DNA of 64,000 nucleotides from CAZGAQ01 sp964523405 (lineage in GTDB: Bacteria; Planctomycetota; Phycisphaerae; UBA1845; Fen-1342): contig CAZGAQ010000012.1 of NCBI GenBank assembly GCA_964523405.1, forward strand, positions 1 to 64,000. Reading direction: 5' to 3'. The notes beneath the pieces were generated by a model, which made no database searches, was not told the DNA's origin, and was given only the letters and a program-made list of their open reading frames with translations. Below are positions 7,605-15,056 of this stretch, piece after piece. The position numbers were made by a program, and so were the translations under genes. Each line of letters opens with the position of its first letter. Positions within the stretch are counted from its first letter, which is position 1.

Positions 7605-8801
7605 ATGCGCGTGATGAACGTCCTCGTCGTCAACATCGGCAGCACGTCGTTCAAGTTCCGCTTGCTCGACATGCGCACCGAGCAGACGCTCGCCCACGGC
7701 GGCGTCGAGGGCATCGGCAAGCCGAGCGCGCGCGCCACCGTTCACGCGGGCTCCGCACCGCGGACCGTGGAGCGCCCCGTCGCCAGCCAAGCCGTGGCCG
7801 TGCACTGGTGTCTCACCGAACTCGGCGCTGTGCCCACGACCAACCCGACTGCCACGCGCTTCTCCATCGACGCTGTCGGCTTCAAAGCCGTACACGGCGG
7901 CACGCTGCCCGAGGCGGTGCGCGTCACACCCGACGTGCTCCGCGTGATGGAGGAGTTCGCGCAGGCCGCCCCCGCGCACAACCCGGCCTACGTCGCCGCG
8001 ATGCGGGCGCTGGCCGCACTGCAGCCGAACCTGCCGCAGGTGGCCGCCTTCGAAACCGGCTTTCACCGGACGATTCCCGCGGCCCGCGCCATGTACGCCA
8101 TCCCGCATGCCTGGACGGCGGAGTACGGCGTCCGGCGCTACGGCTTCCACGGCGCGTCGCACCGCTTCATCGCGGGCCGCATAGCGGAACTGCGCGGTCG
8201 CGAGGACCTGCGGATCATCTCGTGCCACCTCGGCGGCAGCAGCTCGCTCTGCGCAATCCAGGCGGGACGCAGCATCGCCAACAGCCTCGGCATGACGCCG
8301 CAGTCGGGCCTGCCCCAGAACAACCGCGTTGGCGATTTCGACGCCTATGCCCTCTATACGCTCCGCGCCCGCACCGGGCAGGACTTCGACACGCTCCTCG
8401 CCACGCTCGCCAGCCAGGGCGGCTTGCTCGGCCTCAGCGGCGTGAGTAACGAGATGCCGGACATCCTCGCGGCGGCGGCGGCGGGAAACGCCCAAGCCCA
8501 ACTTGCCCGTGATACCTACGTCGAAAGCGTGCGCCACTACCTCGGCGCCTACCTCGTCGCCCTGGGCGGCCTCGATGTCCTCGTCTTCACCGGCGGAATC
8601 GGCGCGCGCTCGGCTGAAATCCGCACCCGCGTGTGCGCCGGCCTCGACTTCCTGGGCATCCGCCTCGACGCACGGCGCAACGCTTCCGCCGCCGGCGACG
8701 GCCCGGTCTCCGCGGACGATTCCGCGGTGCAAATTCTGACTCTCCAAACCAACGAGGAACTGATCGTCGCACGGCAAACGCAGGCCGTGCTGAATTCCTG
8801 A
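7605..8801 (+). CDS. ackA: Acetate (propionate) kinase
   Basis: Converts the acyl phosphate made by PduL to the carboxylic acid with formation of ATP. The 398-residue protein carries the acetokinase blocks: VLVVNIGSTSFKFRLLD (substrate-binding Asn and Ser/Lys), VGFKAVHGG, VAAFETGFHRTIP (catalytic Asp equivalent region), RRYGFHGASHRFI, HLGGSSSLCAI, and FTGGIGARSAEIR (phosphate-binding end). Several blocks differ slightly from housekeeping AckA (for example IGSTSFKF rather than NAGSSSLKF), as is common in BMC-associated copies. It sits between BMC-H genes; the next BMC-H starts 15 bases later. An internal ATG at 7614 is an alternative start. Confidence 0.93.
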   Translation: MRVMNVLVVNIGSTSFKFRLLDMRTEQTLAHGGVEGIGKPSARATVHAGSAPRTVERPVASQAVAVHWCLTELGAVPTTNPTATRFSIDAVGFKAVHGGTLPEAVRVTPDVLRVMEEFAQAAPAHNPAYVAAMRALAALQPNLPQVAAFETGFHRTIPAARAMYAIPHAWTAEYGVRRYGFHGASHRFIAGRIAELRGREDLRIISCHLGGSSSLCAIQAGRSIANSLGMTPQSGLPQNNRVGDFDAYALYTLRARTGQDFDTLLATLASQGGLLGLSGVSNEMPDILAAAAAGNAQAQLARDTYVESVRHYLGAYLVALGGLDVLVFTGGIGARSAEIRTRVCAGLDFLGIRLDARRNASAAGDGPVSADDSAVQILTLQTNEELIVARQTQAVLNS

Positions 8802-8816
8802 AGCAGGAGTGCGGCA

Positions 8817-9089
8817 ATGGCAAAGATGGCTCTAGGTCTGATTGAAACGCGCGGCATGGTGCCCGCGGTCGAGGCCGCGGATGTGGCGCTGAAGGCCGCC
8901 AACGTAGCCCTCGCGGGGTCGCGCGCGACCGGTTCCGGCCTGATCAGCATCTCGCTGGTGGGCGACGTGGCGGCCGTGCGGGCCGCGACGGAAGCTGGTG
9001 CCGCCGCGGCGGCGCGGTTGGGCGAGGTGGTCTCGGTCGAAGTGCTGTCGCGCCCACATGACGAGCTCGACAAGCTGATGCCGAAGTAA
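8817..9089 (+). CDS. BMC-H shell protein (hexamer), copy 3
   Basis: A third single-domain shell hexamer of 90 residues: ALGLIETRGMVPAVEAADVA, RATGSGLISISLVG, GDVAAVRAATEAGAAAA, EVLSRPHDELDKL. Its pore motif is GSG, the commonest BMC-H pore, unlike GKG and GGG in copies 1 and 2. This gives the compartment three facets with different pores. A GCAGGAG site lies upstream of the ATG. Confidence 0.95.
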   Translation: MAKMALGLIETRGMVPAVEAADVALKAANVALAGSRATGSGLISISLVGDVAAVRAATEAGAAAAARLGEVVSVEVLSRPHDELDKLMPK

Positions 9090-9162
9090 CCGCGCGTGAC
9101 TCGGACGCACGCGGCGCGCCACGCCGCCGTGGTCATCCGCGGCACCAGCTCGGAGTAAGCCC

Positions 9163-9486
9163 ATGTTCATCGGTAAGGTGACGGGACAGCTCGTGACGAC
9201 ACAGAAAGAGTCGAACATGGCCGACTCGAAGCTGCTGGTCGTCGAGGCCTACAACGCATCCGGCGCGGGGGAGAGCAGTTTGAGGCCCACCGGCCGCGTG
9301 CTGGTCGCCGTCGACTCACTCGGCGCGGGTGCCGGCGAGTTCGTGCTCGTCACGCAGGGCAGCTCGGCTCGGCTGACGGCACGGACGAAGACCATGCCGG
9401 TCGACGCGGTCGTGATCGGCATCATCGACACCGTGCGGCTGGGCGACCAGATTCTGCGGGCGATGGATGGAACCCTGCCGGCCTGA
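9163..9486 (+). CDS. BMC-P (EutN/CcmL) shell vertex protein, copy 1
   Basis: Forms pentamers that cap the shell vertices. At 107 residues it has the standard EutN/CcmL pattern: MFIGKVTGQLVTTQK, SKLLVVEAYN, RVLVAVDSLGAGAGEFVLVTQGSSAR, and the closing VDAVVIGIIDTV. The segment between the first two strands is normal length. It is the most canonical of the three BMC-P proteins in the locus and precedes the aldehyde dehydrogenase by 76 bases. Confidence 0.95.
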   Translation: MFIGKVTGQLVTTQKESNMADSKLLVVEAYNASGAGESSLRPTGRVLVAVDSLGAGAGEFVLVTQGSSARLTARTKTMPVDAVVIGIIDTVRLGDQILRAMDGTLPA

Positions 9487-9562
9487 TCGGCACCGCCCGC
9501 GCCGCGCCCGGTGAATGCCCCGGGGCCGCGGATCGCCGGCCCGCAAGGACAACAGGTGCGCT

Positions 9563-11035
9563 ATGAGCACGACAACATCTGCCCTGAATGAAGCCCTCAT
9601 CGCCGATGTCGTGAAAGAGGTGTTGCAGCGCCTCGGCGCCGCCGCTCCCACGACCGCTCCGACGGGCGGCCACGCGAAGCCCGCGACCGGCCCCATGCGG
9701 AACGCGCCGGCGAGCCACGACGGCGTCTTCGCTGACGTGGATGCGGCCGTCGCCGCCGCGACGCACGCCCAGCGCGAGCTGGTGAGCGCCACCCTGGAGA
9801 CCCGGGCGAAAGTCATCGAGTGCATTCGGGCCGTCCTGCGCCGGGATCAGGACGAGTTGGCCCGGATGGAATTCGCGGAGACCAAACTCGGCAAGCTGGC
9901 CCACAAGCTCGAGAAGCTCGAGGTCGCCGCCAGCGTGCCGGGTCTCGAAATGCTGCGCACCGACGCGACCAGCGGCGACCACGGCCTGACCGTGACGGAG
10001 TACGCCCCCTACGGCGTGATCGGCGCGGTCACGCCCGTCACCCACAGTGTGCCGACCCTCGGGTGCAACTCCATCTCGATGCTCTCGGCCGGTAACGCGG
10101 TCGTGTTCAACCCGCACCCGTCTGGGGCCGGGTGTGCGGTTGAGGCCACGCGGCGCTGGAACCGCGAAATCGCCCAGAAGACGGGCCTGACGAACCTCAT
10201 CTGCACAATCGAAACGCCGACGATCGCTTCGGCCCAGCAGCTCTTCGGGCACCCGGGCGTGTCCCTGCTGTGCGCGACCGGCGGGCCCGCCGTCGCCCAC
10301 GCGGCCCTGACGTCAGGCAAGCGCGCCGTCGTCGCCGGTCCCGGTAACCCGCCCGTCGTCGTCGACGAGACGGCCAACATCGACAAAGCCGCCTCCGGCA
10401 TCCTCGCCGGCGCCGGCTATGACAACAACCTGCTCTGCATCGGCGAGAAGGAGGTTTTCGTCGTGCAGGCCGTGGCGGACACGCTGCTGGACGCGATGGC
10501 GCGCCAGGGCGGCTTCCGCCTGACGCCGCAGCAGATGGACGACCTCGCCCGCAAGGTCATCTTCCGGGACGAGGCCAGCGGACACTGGATTCCGCGCAAG
10601 GAATTCGTTGGCCAGGACCCGCAAGTCCTCGCGCAGACCCTCGGATTGGAGATACCCGCCGCGGTGAAGTGCCTGTACGGCCAGACCGACGAGCACAACC
10701 CGCTGGTGCCCTGCGAACAGATGATGCCCGTGCTGCCCATCGTGCCCGTGCGCGACGTGGACCTGGCCATCGAGAAGGCCGTGTACTACGAGCATGGCTT
10801 CAAGCACACCGCGATCATGTGGTCGCGCAACGTTGAGAACCTTACGCGCATGGGTCGGGCCGTGAATACGACAATCTACGTCAAGAACGGGCCGTGCACC
10901 GCCGGTCTGGGCGTGGGCGGCCAGGGCTACGGCTCGTTCTCCATCGCCACCCCAACGGGCGAAGGCGTGACCTGCCCGCTGTCGTTTACGCGTTTTCGCC
11001 GCTGCACGATGGTCGACAGTCTGCGGATCTTCTAG
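9563..11035 (+). CDS. CoA-acylating aldehyde dehydrogenase (PduP/EutE-like) with encapsulation peptide
   Basis: Oxidises an aldehyde to acyl-CoA with reduction of NAD+, the core step of the compartment. It has 490 residues. The first 20 residues (LNEALIADVVKEVLQRLGA) form an encapsulation helix followed by a Pro/Ala/Gly linker to about residue 50. The dehydrogenase domain has YAPYGVIGAVTPVTHSVPTL, NAVVFNPHPSG, TGGPAVAHAALTSGKRAVVAGPGNPP, the nucleophile Cys292 in NNLLCIGEKE, and GLGVGGQGYGSFSIATPTGEG. These are the hallmarks of acylating rather than hydrolytic dehydrogenases. The ATG at 9563 is chosen because the helix starts there. Substrate length (acetaldehyde versus propionaldehyde or lactaldehyde) cannot be read from the sequence. 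Confidence 0.95.
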   Translation: MSTTTSALNEALIADVVKEVLQRLGAAAPTTAPTGGHAKPATGPMRNAPASHDGVFADVDAAVAAATHAQRELVSATLETRAKVIECIRAVLRRDQDELARMEFAETKLGKLAHKLEKLEVAASVPGLEMLRTDATSGDHGLTVTEYAPYGVIGAVTPVTHSVPTLGCNSISMLSAGNAVVFNPHPSGAGCAVEATRRWNREIAQKTGLTNLICTIETPTIASAQQLFGHPGVSLLCATGGPAVAHAALTSGKRAVVAGPGNPPVVVDETANIDKAASGILAGAGYDNNLLCIGEKEVFVVQAVADTLLDAMARQGGFRLTPQQMDDLARKVIFRDEASGHWIPRKEFVGQDPQVLAQTLGLEIPAAVKCLYGQTDEHNPLVPCEQMMPVLPIVPVRDVDLAIEKAVYYEHGFKHTAIMWSRNVENLTRMGRAVNTTIYVKNGPCTAGLGVGGQGYGSFSIATPTGEGVTCPLSFTRFRRCTMVDSLRIF

Positions 11036-11100
11036 GTGCGCCCCGCGGCCGCGGCGATGCGTTGTCGCCGCTCGGCCTGCAATGCGCGGAGTGACGGCTC

Positions 11101-11373
11101 ATGCTCTTGGCTCGCGTCGAAGGCCATGCGACAGCGACGATCAAGCATACCTCGCTGCGTGGCGCGAAGCTGCTGGTCGTGCAGCCGCTGCGCTCGCTGA
11201 CGCGCGAGCCCGTGCTGGCCATCGATCGCCTCGGCGCGACGCGCGGCGCGCTCGTCCTGATTACCAGCGACGGCCAGGGTGCGCGCGAGTACCTCGCCGC
11301 CCCGACCTCGCCCGTGCGCTGGTCCATCGTCGGCATCGTCGACGACGGCCAGCAGGTTCCGTGGCCACTTTAG
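11101..11373 (+). CDS. BMC-P (EutN/CcmL) shell vertex protein, copy 2
   Basis: A 90-residue EutN/CcmL-type pentamer protein: MLLARVEGHATATIKHTSLRG, AKLLVVQPLRSL, VLAIDRLGATRGALVLITSDGQGAR, and VRWSIVGIVDDG. It begins 65 bases after the aldehyde dehydrogenase. Its interface regions differ clearly from copies 1 and 3, so the three pentamers are not redundant recent duplicates. Confidence 0.92.
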   Translation: MLLARVEGHATATIKHTSLRGAKLLVVQPLRSLTREPVLAIDRLGATRGALVLITSDGQGAREYLAAPTSPVRWSIVGIVDDGQQVPWPL

Positions 11374-11405
11374 GACCGGGCCCCGCCGCCCGGCCGGGAA
11401 TACGT

Positions 11406-12143
11406 ATGTCGCGACCGTTGGTCACCGTGAACAGCCTCCTCACCCAGCTCCGCGAGCACGGCGCCGTCGAGCTGCCCGCCGACGCCCTGGTTACGCCGGC
11501 CGCCCGCGATTGGCTGCGCGGTGCCCGCGTGACAATCCGGCCCACCGCCGCAACGACTCCCGCGCCGGCCGCTCCGCCCCCGCCCACCCACTATCTCATC
11601 GCGGATCCGGCGCTGCCGCTCGTCCAGACTCTGCTACCCCCCCTGCAACGCCGACACGGCGGGCTGCAGCTGCTGCCCACGAACCACGATCTCAAGCCGC
11701 TGCTGGCGGCCGTACTCGCAGCTTGCCGCGGCCTCGGCGGTTGCACACAGCGCCGCGGCGTCGCCCTCGTTCGCGACGGCGCCTTCCTAACCTGCCTCGC
11801 CAACCGCCACGCCAAGGTCCGCGCGGCCATCCTCGCGGCACCGACGGCCCTCTACCGCCTGCAGCACGAATTGGGTGTCAACCTCCTGATCATCGAACTG
11901 GATCGACTCTCGCTGCAACAAACACGCGCGGCCCTCGAGGCGTTCCTGGACGGCCCGACGCACCTTGCCCCGGAATTCGAGGACGCCCTGCGCACCATGG
12001 CCGCTCAGCAGAAACCCTGCGGCTGCACCGGCTGCAGTCACGGCGGCACTTGCGGATCGAGCGGACCATGCCAGACCGGCGGACAGTGCCGTCCAGGCCA
12101 CAGCGGCGGCTCAGGAGGAACGCCATGCGCGTCGCACGCGTAA
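11406..12143 (+). CDS. RpiB/LacA-like BMC protein with N-terminal 'LTPxARD' segment and Cys-rich tail
   Basis: A 245-residue protein in three parts. Residues 1-45 (SLLTQLREHG, LPADALVTPAARDWL) match the short N-terminal element seen in EutT-like and other BMC-associated proteins. Residues about 60-190, ending GVALVRDGAFLTCLANRH, KVRAAILAAPTALYRLQHE, LGVNLLIIELDRL and AALEAFLDGP, line up with the RpiB/LacA/LacB sugar-phosphate isomerase family. The last 42 residues are Gly-rich with seven Cys (PCGC, GC, TC, PC, QC, PC), looking like a metal or Fe-S binding tail. The RpiB CGTG catalytic Cys region is replaced by RRGVALVRDG, so isomerase activity is uncertain. It overlaps the start of the third BMC-P by 19 bases. 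The function is unknown; an isomerase feeding the aldolase, or a sensor, is possible. Confidence 0.7.
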   Translation: MSRPLVTVNSLLTQLREHGAVELPADALVTPAARDWLRGARVTIRPTAATTPAPAAPPPPTHYLIADPALPLVQTLLPPLQRRHGGLQLLPTNHDLKPLLAAVLAACRGLGGCTQRRGVALVRDGAFLTCLANRHAKVRAAILAAPTALYRLQHELGVNLLIIELDRLSLQQTRAALEAFLDGPTHLAPEFEDALRTMAAQQKPCGCTGCSHGGTCGSSGPCQTGGQCRPGHSGGSGGTPCASHA

Positions 12144-12403
12144 TCGGCACCGTGACGCTGTCTCACCGCTGCCCCGAACTGCCGCCGGGACGCCTGGTCG
12201 TCGCGCAGCCGGAGACCCTGGAGGCCCTGCGCGACGGCACGCCGGCGACAGCCGAGTGCGTCATCGCGTACGACGAGCTCAACGCCGGTCGCGGCACGCA
12301 GATCGCCGTCTCGGAAGGCCGCGAAGCCGCCATGCCGTTCCACCCGAACCCGGTGCCGCTCGATGCGTACTGCGCGGCCATCCTGGATGAAGTCCATGTG
12401 TAG
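12125..12403 (+). CDS. BMC-P (EutN/CcmL) shell vertex protein, copy 3
   Basis: A 92-residue EutN/CcmL-like protein: MRVARVIGTVTLSHRCPELP, GRLVVAQPETLEAL, ECVIAYDELNAGRGTQIAVSEGREAAMPF. Its C-terminus (LDAYCAAILDEVHV) differs from the usual closing strand. The ATG at 12125 lies inside the 3' end of the RpiB-like gene, with AGGAGG-like sequence just before it, so the two are translationally coupled. It is the most diverged of the three vertex proteins. Confidence 0.88.
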   Translation: MRVARVIGTVTLSHRCPELPPGRLVVAQPETLEALRDGTPATAECVIAYDELNAGRGTQIAVSEGREAAMPFHPNPVPLDAYCAAILDEVHV

Positions 12404-12448
12404 CGGCCGGCCTCGCCCAGCGCCCGACCGCTTCAGTAGAAGGCAGTC

Positions 12449-13621
12449 ATGACTCCGAAGTCGCTCGATACCAAGCTGGCGCAAATCCGGGCCAACCCCG
12501 CCGGTCGCGAGTTCATCATCGCCGACGCCAAGGACGCGGATATGGCTTTCGGCATCGCCGCGCCGGGCAAGAGCCCCGAAATGCACACACAGGAAGGCCG
12601 CTTCCGCAGCCTCGCGGAGTACCGCGAGTGCATCCGCCAGGTGGTGCGCCAGGGACTCGTCGACATCATGCTGATGTCCGCGCACACCAACGCGCTCCTG
12701 ACGATCGAGGGAGGCCTGTTCGAGGACTCGCCGGTGACGCCCGCCGCCCGCGCGAACGACACGACGGACATCCACGTCATGCGCGGCGGCGTCTACCCGA
12801 CTGACCCGTCGCGGCCCTTTCAGTCGACCACCATCGACCACATTCAGTGCGGTCACATCGACTGCCGCCCGGACGAGCGCACGCGCGGCGCAAACCTCGG
12901 CCTGTACAGCGTCACGTTCAACAACGACACCGACCTCGACCATCGCACGCTCGAGGCCTACCGGACCTTCCGCATCGAGGCCGAACGCAAGGGTCTCCGC
13001 CACTTCCTCGAGGTCTTCGACCCCAACGCCCCGCGCCGCGGAATCGACACGGCCCAACTCGGCGGCTTCATTAACGACATGATTGTGCGGTCGCTGGCGG
13101 GCGTGCCGGCGGCCGGTCGCCCCCTGTTCCTGAAGGTCGTCTATCACGGCCCGAAGTTCACTGAGGAACTCGCCCACTACGATCCGACGCTCGTCGTCGG
13201 CGTCCTCGGCGGATCGTCCGGCACCACCTACGACGCCTTCAAGCTCATCGCCGAAGCACAGAAGTACGGCGCCCGCGTGGCACTCTTCGGACGCAAGATT
13301 AACAACGCGGAAAACCAACTCGCCTTCATCGCCATGCTGCGCAAGATCGTCGAGGGCGCGATCGCGCCGGAAGAGGCCGTCCGGGCGTACCACGGCGTGC
13401 TCCAGGGCCTCAACATCAAACCGCACCGCACGCTCGCGGAAGACCTGCGCCTCACGGACGCGAGCATGAGCTACGCCGGCGGACGGACGACGGCAGTCGT
13501 GTCCGGTTTGAAGGCGCCGGTCGCTGGCGGCGCGGCCGGCGTGGACGTGGCGAAGCTCAAAGGCCCCGAGCGGCTCGCGTACTTCCAGCGGCGGCTGCGC
13601 GGCGCGAGCGGCCCGCAATGA
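12449..13621 (+). CDS. Class I (DeoC/FbaB/LacD-type) aldolase of the BMC
   Basis: A 390-residue TIM-barrel protein that I interpret as a Schiff-base aldolase. The candidate lysine is Lys229 in PLFLKVVYHGP, at the strand where FbaB/LacD/DhnA proteins carry theirs. Phosphate-binding elements follow: VVGVLGGSSGTTYDA and FGRKINNAENQLAFIAMLRKIVEG, the latter resembling the 'GRNxxQ' end of FbaB-type aldolases. It contains none of the Zn-binding His pattern of the class II fuculose/rhamnulose aldolase found in the fucose/rhamnose planctomycete BMC. The expected reaction is cleavage of a sugar phosphate to a triose phosphate plus an aldehyde, the input to the dehydrogenase. Exact substrate (deoxyribose 5-phosphate or another) is not determinable. 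Its stop overlaps the start of the PduS-like gene by 4 bases. Confidence 0.7.
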   Translation: MTPKSLDTKLAQIRANPAGREFIIADAKDADMAFGIAAPGKSPEMHTQEGRFRSLAEYRECIRQVVRQGLVDIMLMSAHTNALLTIEGGLFEDSPVTPAARANDTTDIHVMRGGVYPTDPSRPFQSTTIDHIQCGHIDCRPDERTRGANLGLYSVTFNNDTDLDHRTLEAYRTFRIEAERKGLRHFLEVFDPNAPRRGIDTAQLGGFINDMIVRSLAGVPAAGRPLFLKVVYHGPKFTEELAHYDPTLVVGVLGGSSGTTYDAFKLIAEAQKYGARVALFGRKINNAENQLAFIAMLRKIVEGAIAPEEAVRAYHGVLQGLNIKPHRTLAEDLRLTDASMSYAGGRTTAVVSGLKAPVAGGAAGVDVAKLKGPERLAYFQRRLRGASGPQ

Positions 13622-14952
13622 CCAACACCACACGACGCACGGTGAACGGCGCTCGACTGCGGCGCATCGCGGAGCACGGCGTCGTCGGCGCCGGGGGCGC
13701 AGGCTTCCCCACGCACGTGAAACTCGCCGCGCAGGCCGACACGATCATCCTCAACGCCGCCGAGTGCGAGCCGCTGCTGCACAAGGACAAGGAGCTGCTG
13801 CGGCATTTCGGGGCCCAGGTGCTGGCGGGACTGCGCATCGCCGCCGAGTTGGTCGGGGCGCGCGACCTGGCGATCGGCATCAAGGGCAAGTACGAGGACG
13901 TGATCGCCGCCCTGCAGACCCAGCTGCCACCGGGCGGGCGCATCGTGCCGCTGCACGACAGCTATCCGAGCGGCGACGAGTTCATCCTGGTCTACGACGT
14001 CACGCGCCGCATCGTCCCGCCCGGCGGCATCCCGCTGCACGTCGGCTGCGTCGTGCTCAACGTCGAGACGGCTTACAACCTCGCGGCGGATGCGCCGGTG
14101 ACCGACAAGTTCCTGACCGTCGCCGGCGCCGTGCAACAACCTTGCACAGTGCGCGTCCCGGTCGGCACCTCCTGCCGCGCCGCCATCGCCCTGGCCGGCG
14201 GGGCAACGGTCGGCGAGCCGCGGCTGCTCAGCGGGGGCGCGATGATGGGCCGGCTGGCGACGCCGGATGAGCCGATCACCAAGACGTGCGGCGGGCTGCT
14301 CGTGCTGCCGCCAGACCACGTGCTCGTGCGGCGCTACGACCGGAGCTGGCCGCAAATCGCCCGCATCGGCGCGAGCGCGTGCGACCAGTGCTCGTTTTGC
14401 ACGGAGCTGTGCCCGCGCTACCTGCTGGGCCACCCGATCGAACCGCACAAGGCCATGCGGTCGCTGGGCTTCACCGAAAGCCGTACGCCACAGGTCAGCG
14501 GCACGCAGTTCTGCTGCGAGTGCAACCTGTGCACGATGATCGCGTGCCCCGAGGACCTCGACCCCAAGAGCGTGTGCGCCCACAACAAGCGCACGCTGGC
14601 GGCGACCGGCGAGAAAACCGCGGCGACGGCCCATCCGTATCGGGCGGAACTGCACCTGGACAACCGCCGCGTCCCGATCAGCCGGTTGATCCACAAGCTC
14701 GGCCTGCGGATGTTCTGCAACGCCGGCCCGCTACAGGCGACGGACGCCGCGCCGCGGCGCGTCGTGCTGCCGCTGAAGCAACACGTGGGTGCACCGGCAG
14801 TGGTGATCGTGCCGTCCGGTGCACGCGTCGCGCGGGGCGACGTCGTGGCGCGTCCGGCGGACGGCGCGCTCGGAGCCGCGGTGCACGCCAGCATCGCCGG
14901 CGTGTGCCGCGTGGAAGCGGAGGCGGTGGTGATCGAAGCGGACAGCGCGTAG
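13618..14952 (+). CDS. PduS/RnfC-like flavo-iron-sulfur electron-transfer protein
   Basis: A 444-residue homologue of PduS (BMC cobalamin reductase) and of RnfC. The N-terminal half has the NuoF-like flavin/nucleotide segment GVVGAGGAGFPTHVKL, ILNAAECEPLL and DEFILVYDVTRR. The middle has an SLBB-type domain (VAGAVQQPCTVRVPVGT). Two [4Fe-4S] sites follow: CDQCSFCTELCP (Cys255, 258, 261, 265) and CECNLCTMIACP (Cys300-311 region). No B12-dependent enzyme is in the locus, so cobalamin reduction is unlikely. More likely it oxidises NADH from the aldehyde dehydrogenase and passes electrons onward, possibly through the BMC-T protein downstream. ATGA overlap with the aldolase gene couples their translation. 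Confidence 0.88.
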   Translation: MTNTTRRTVNGARLRRIAEHGVVGAGGAGFPTHVKLAAQADTIILNAAECEPLLHKDKELLRHFGAQVLAGLRIAAELVGARDLAIGIKGKYEDVIAALQTQLPPGGRIVPLHDSYPSGDEFILVYDVTRRIVPPGGIPLHVGCVVLNVETAYNLAADAPVTDKFLTVAGAVQQPCTVRVPVGTSCRAAIALAGGATVGEPRLLSGGAMMGRLATPDEPITKTCGGLLVLPPDHVLVRRYDRSWPQIARIGASACDQCSFCTELCPRYLLGHPIEPHKAMRSLGFTESRTPQVSGTQFCCECNLCTMIACPEDLDPKSVCAHNKRTLAATGEKTAATAHPYRAELHLDNRRVPISRLIHKLGLRMFCNAGPLQATDAAPRRVVLPLKQHVGAPAVVIVPSGARVARGDVVARPADGALGAAVHASIAGVCRVEAEAVVIEADSA

Positions 14953-15056
14953 CGTCAGGCCGCAGCTTGCCCGCCGTGGCGGGCGCCTGTCGAATCACGC
15001 GATGGCCGGAGTACGACGCCGCGCGTGAACCGGCGCGCGGCCTCATGGAGTGAGTC

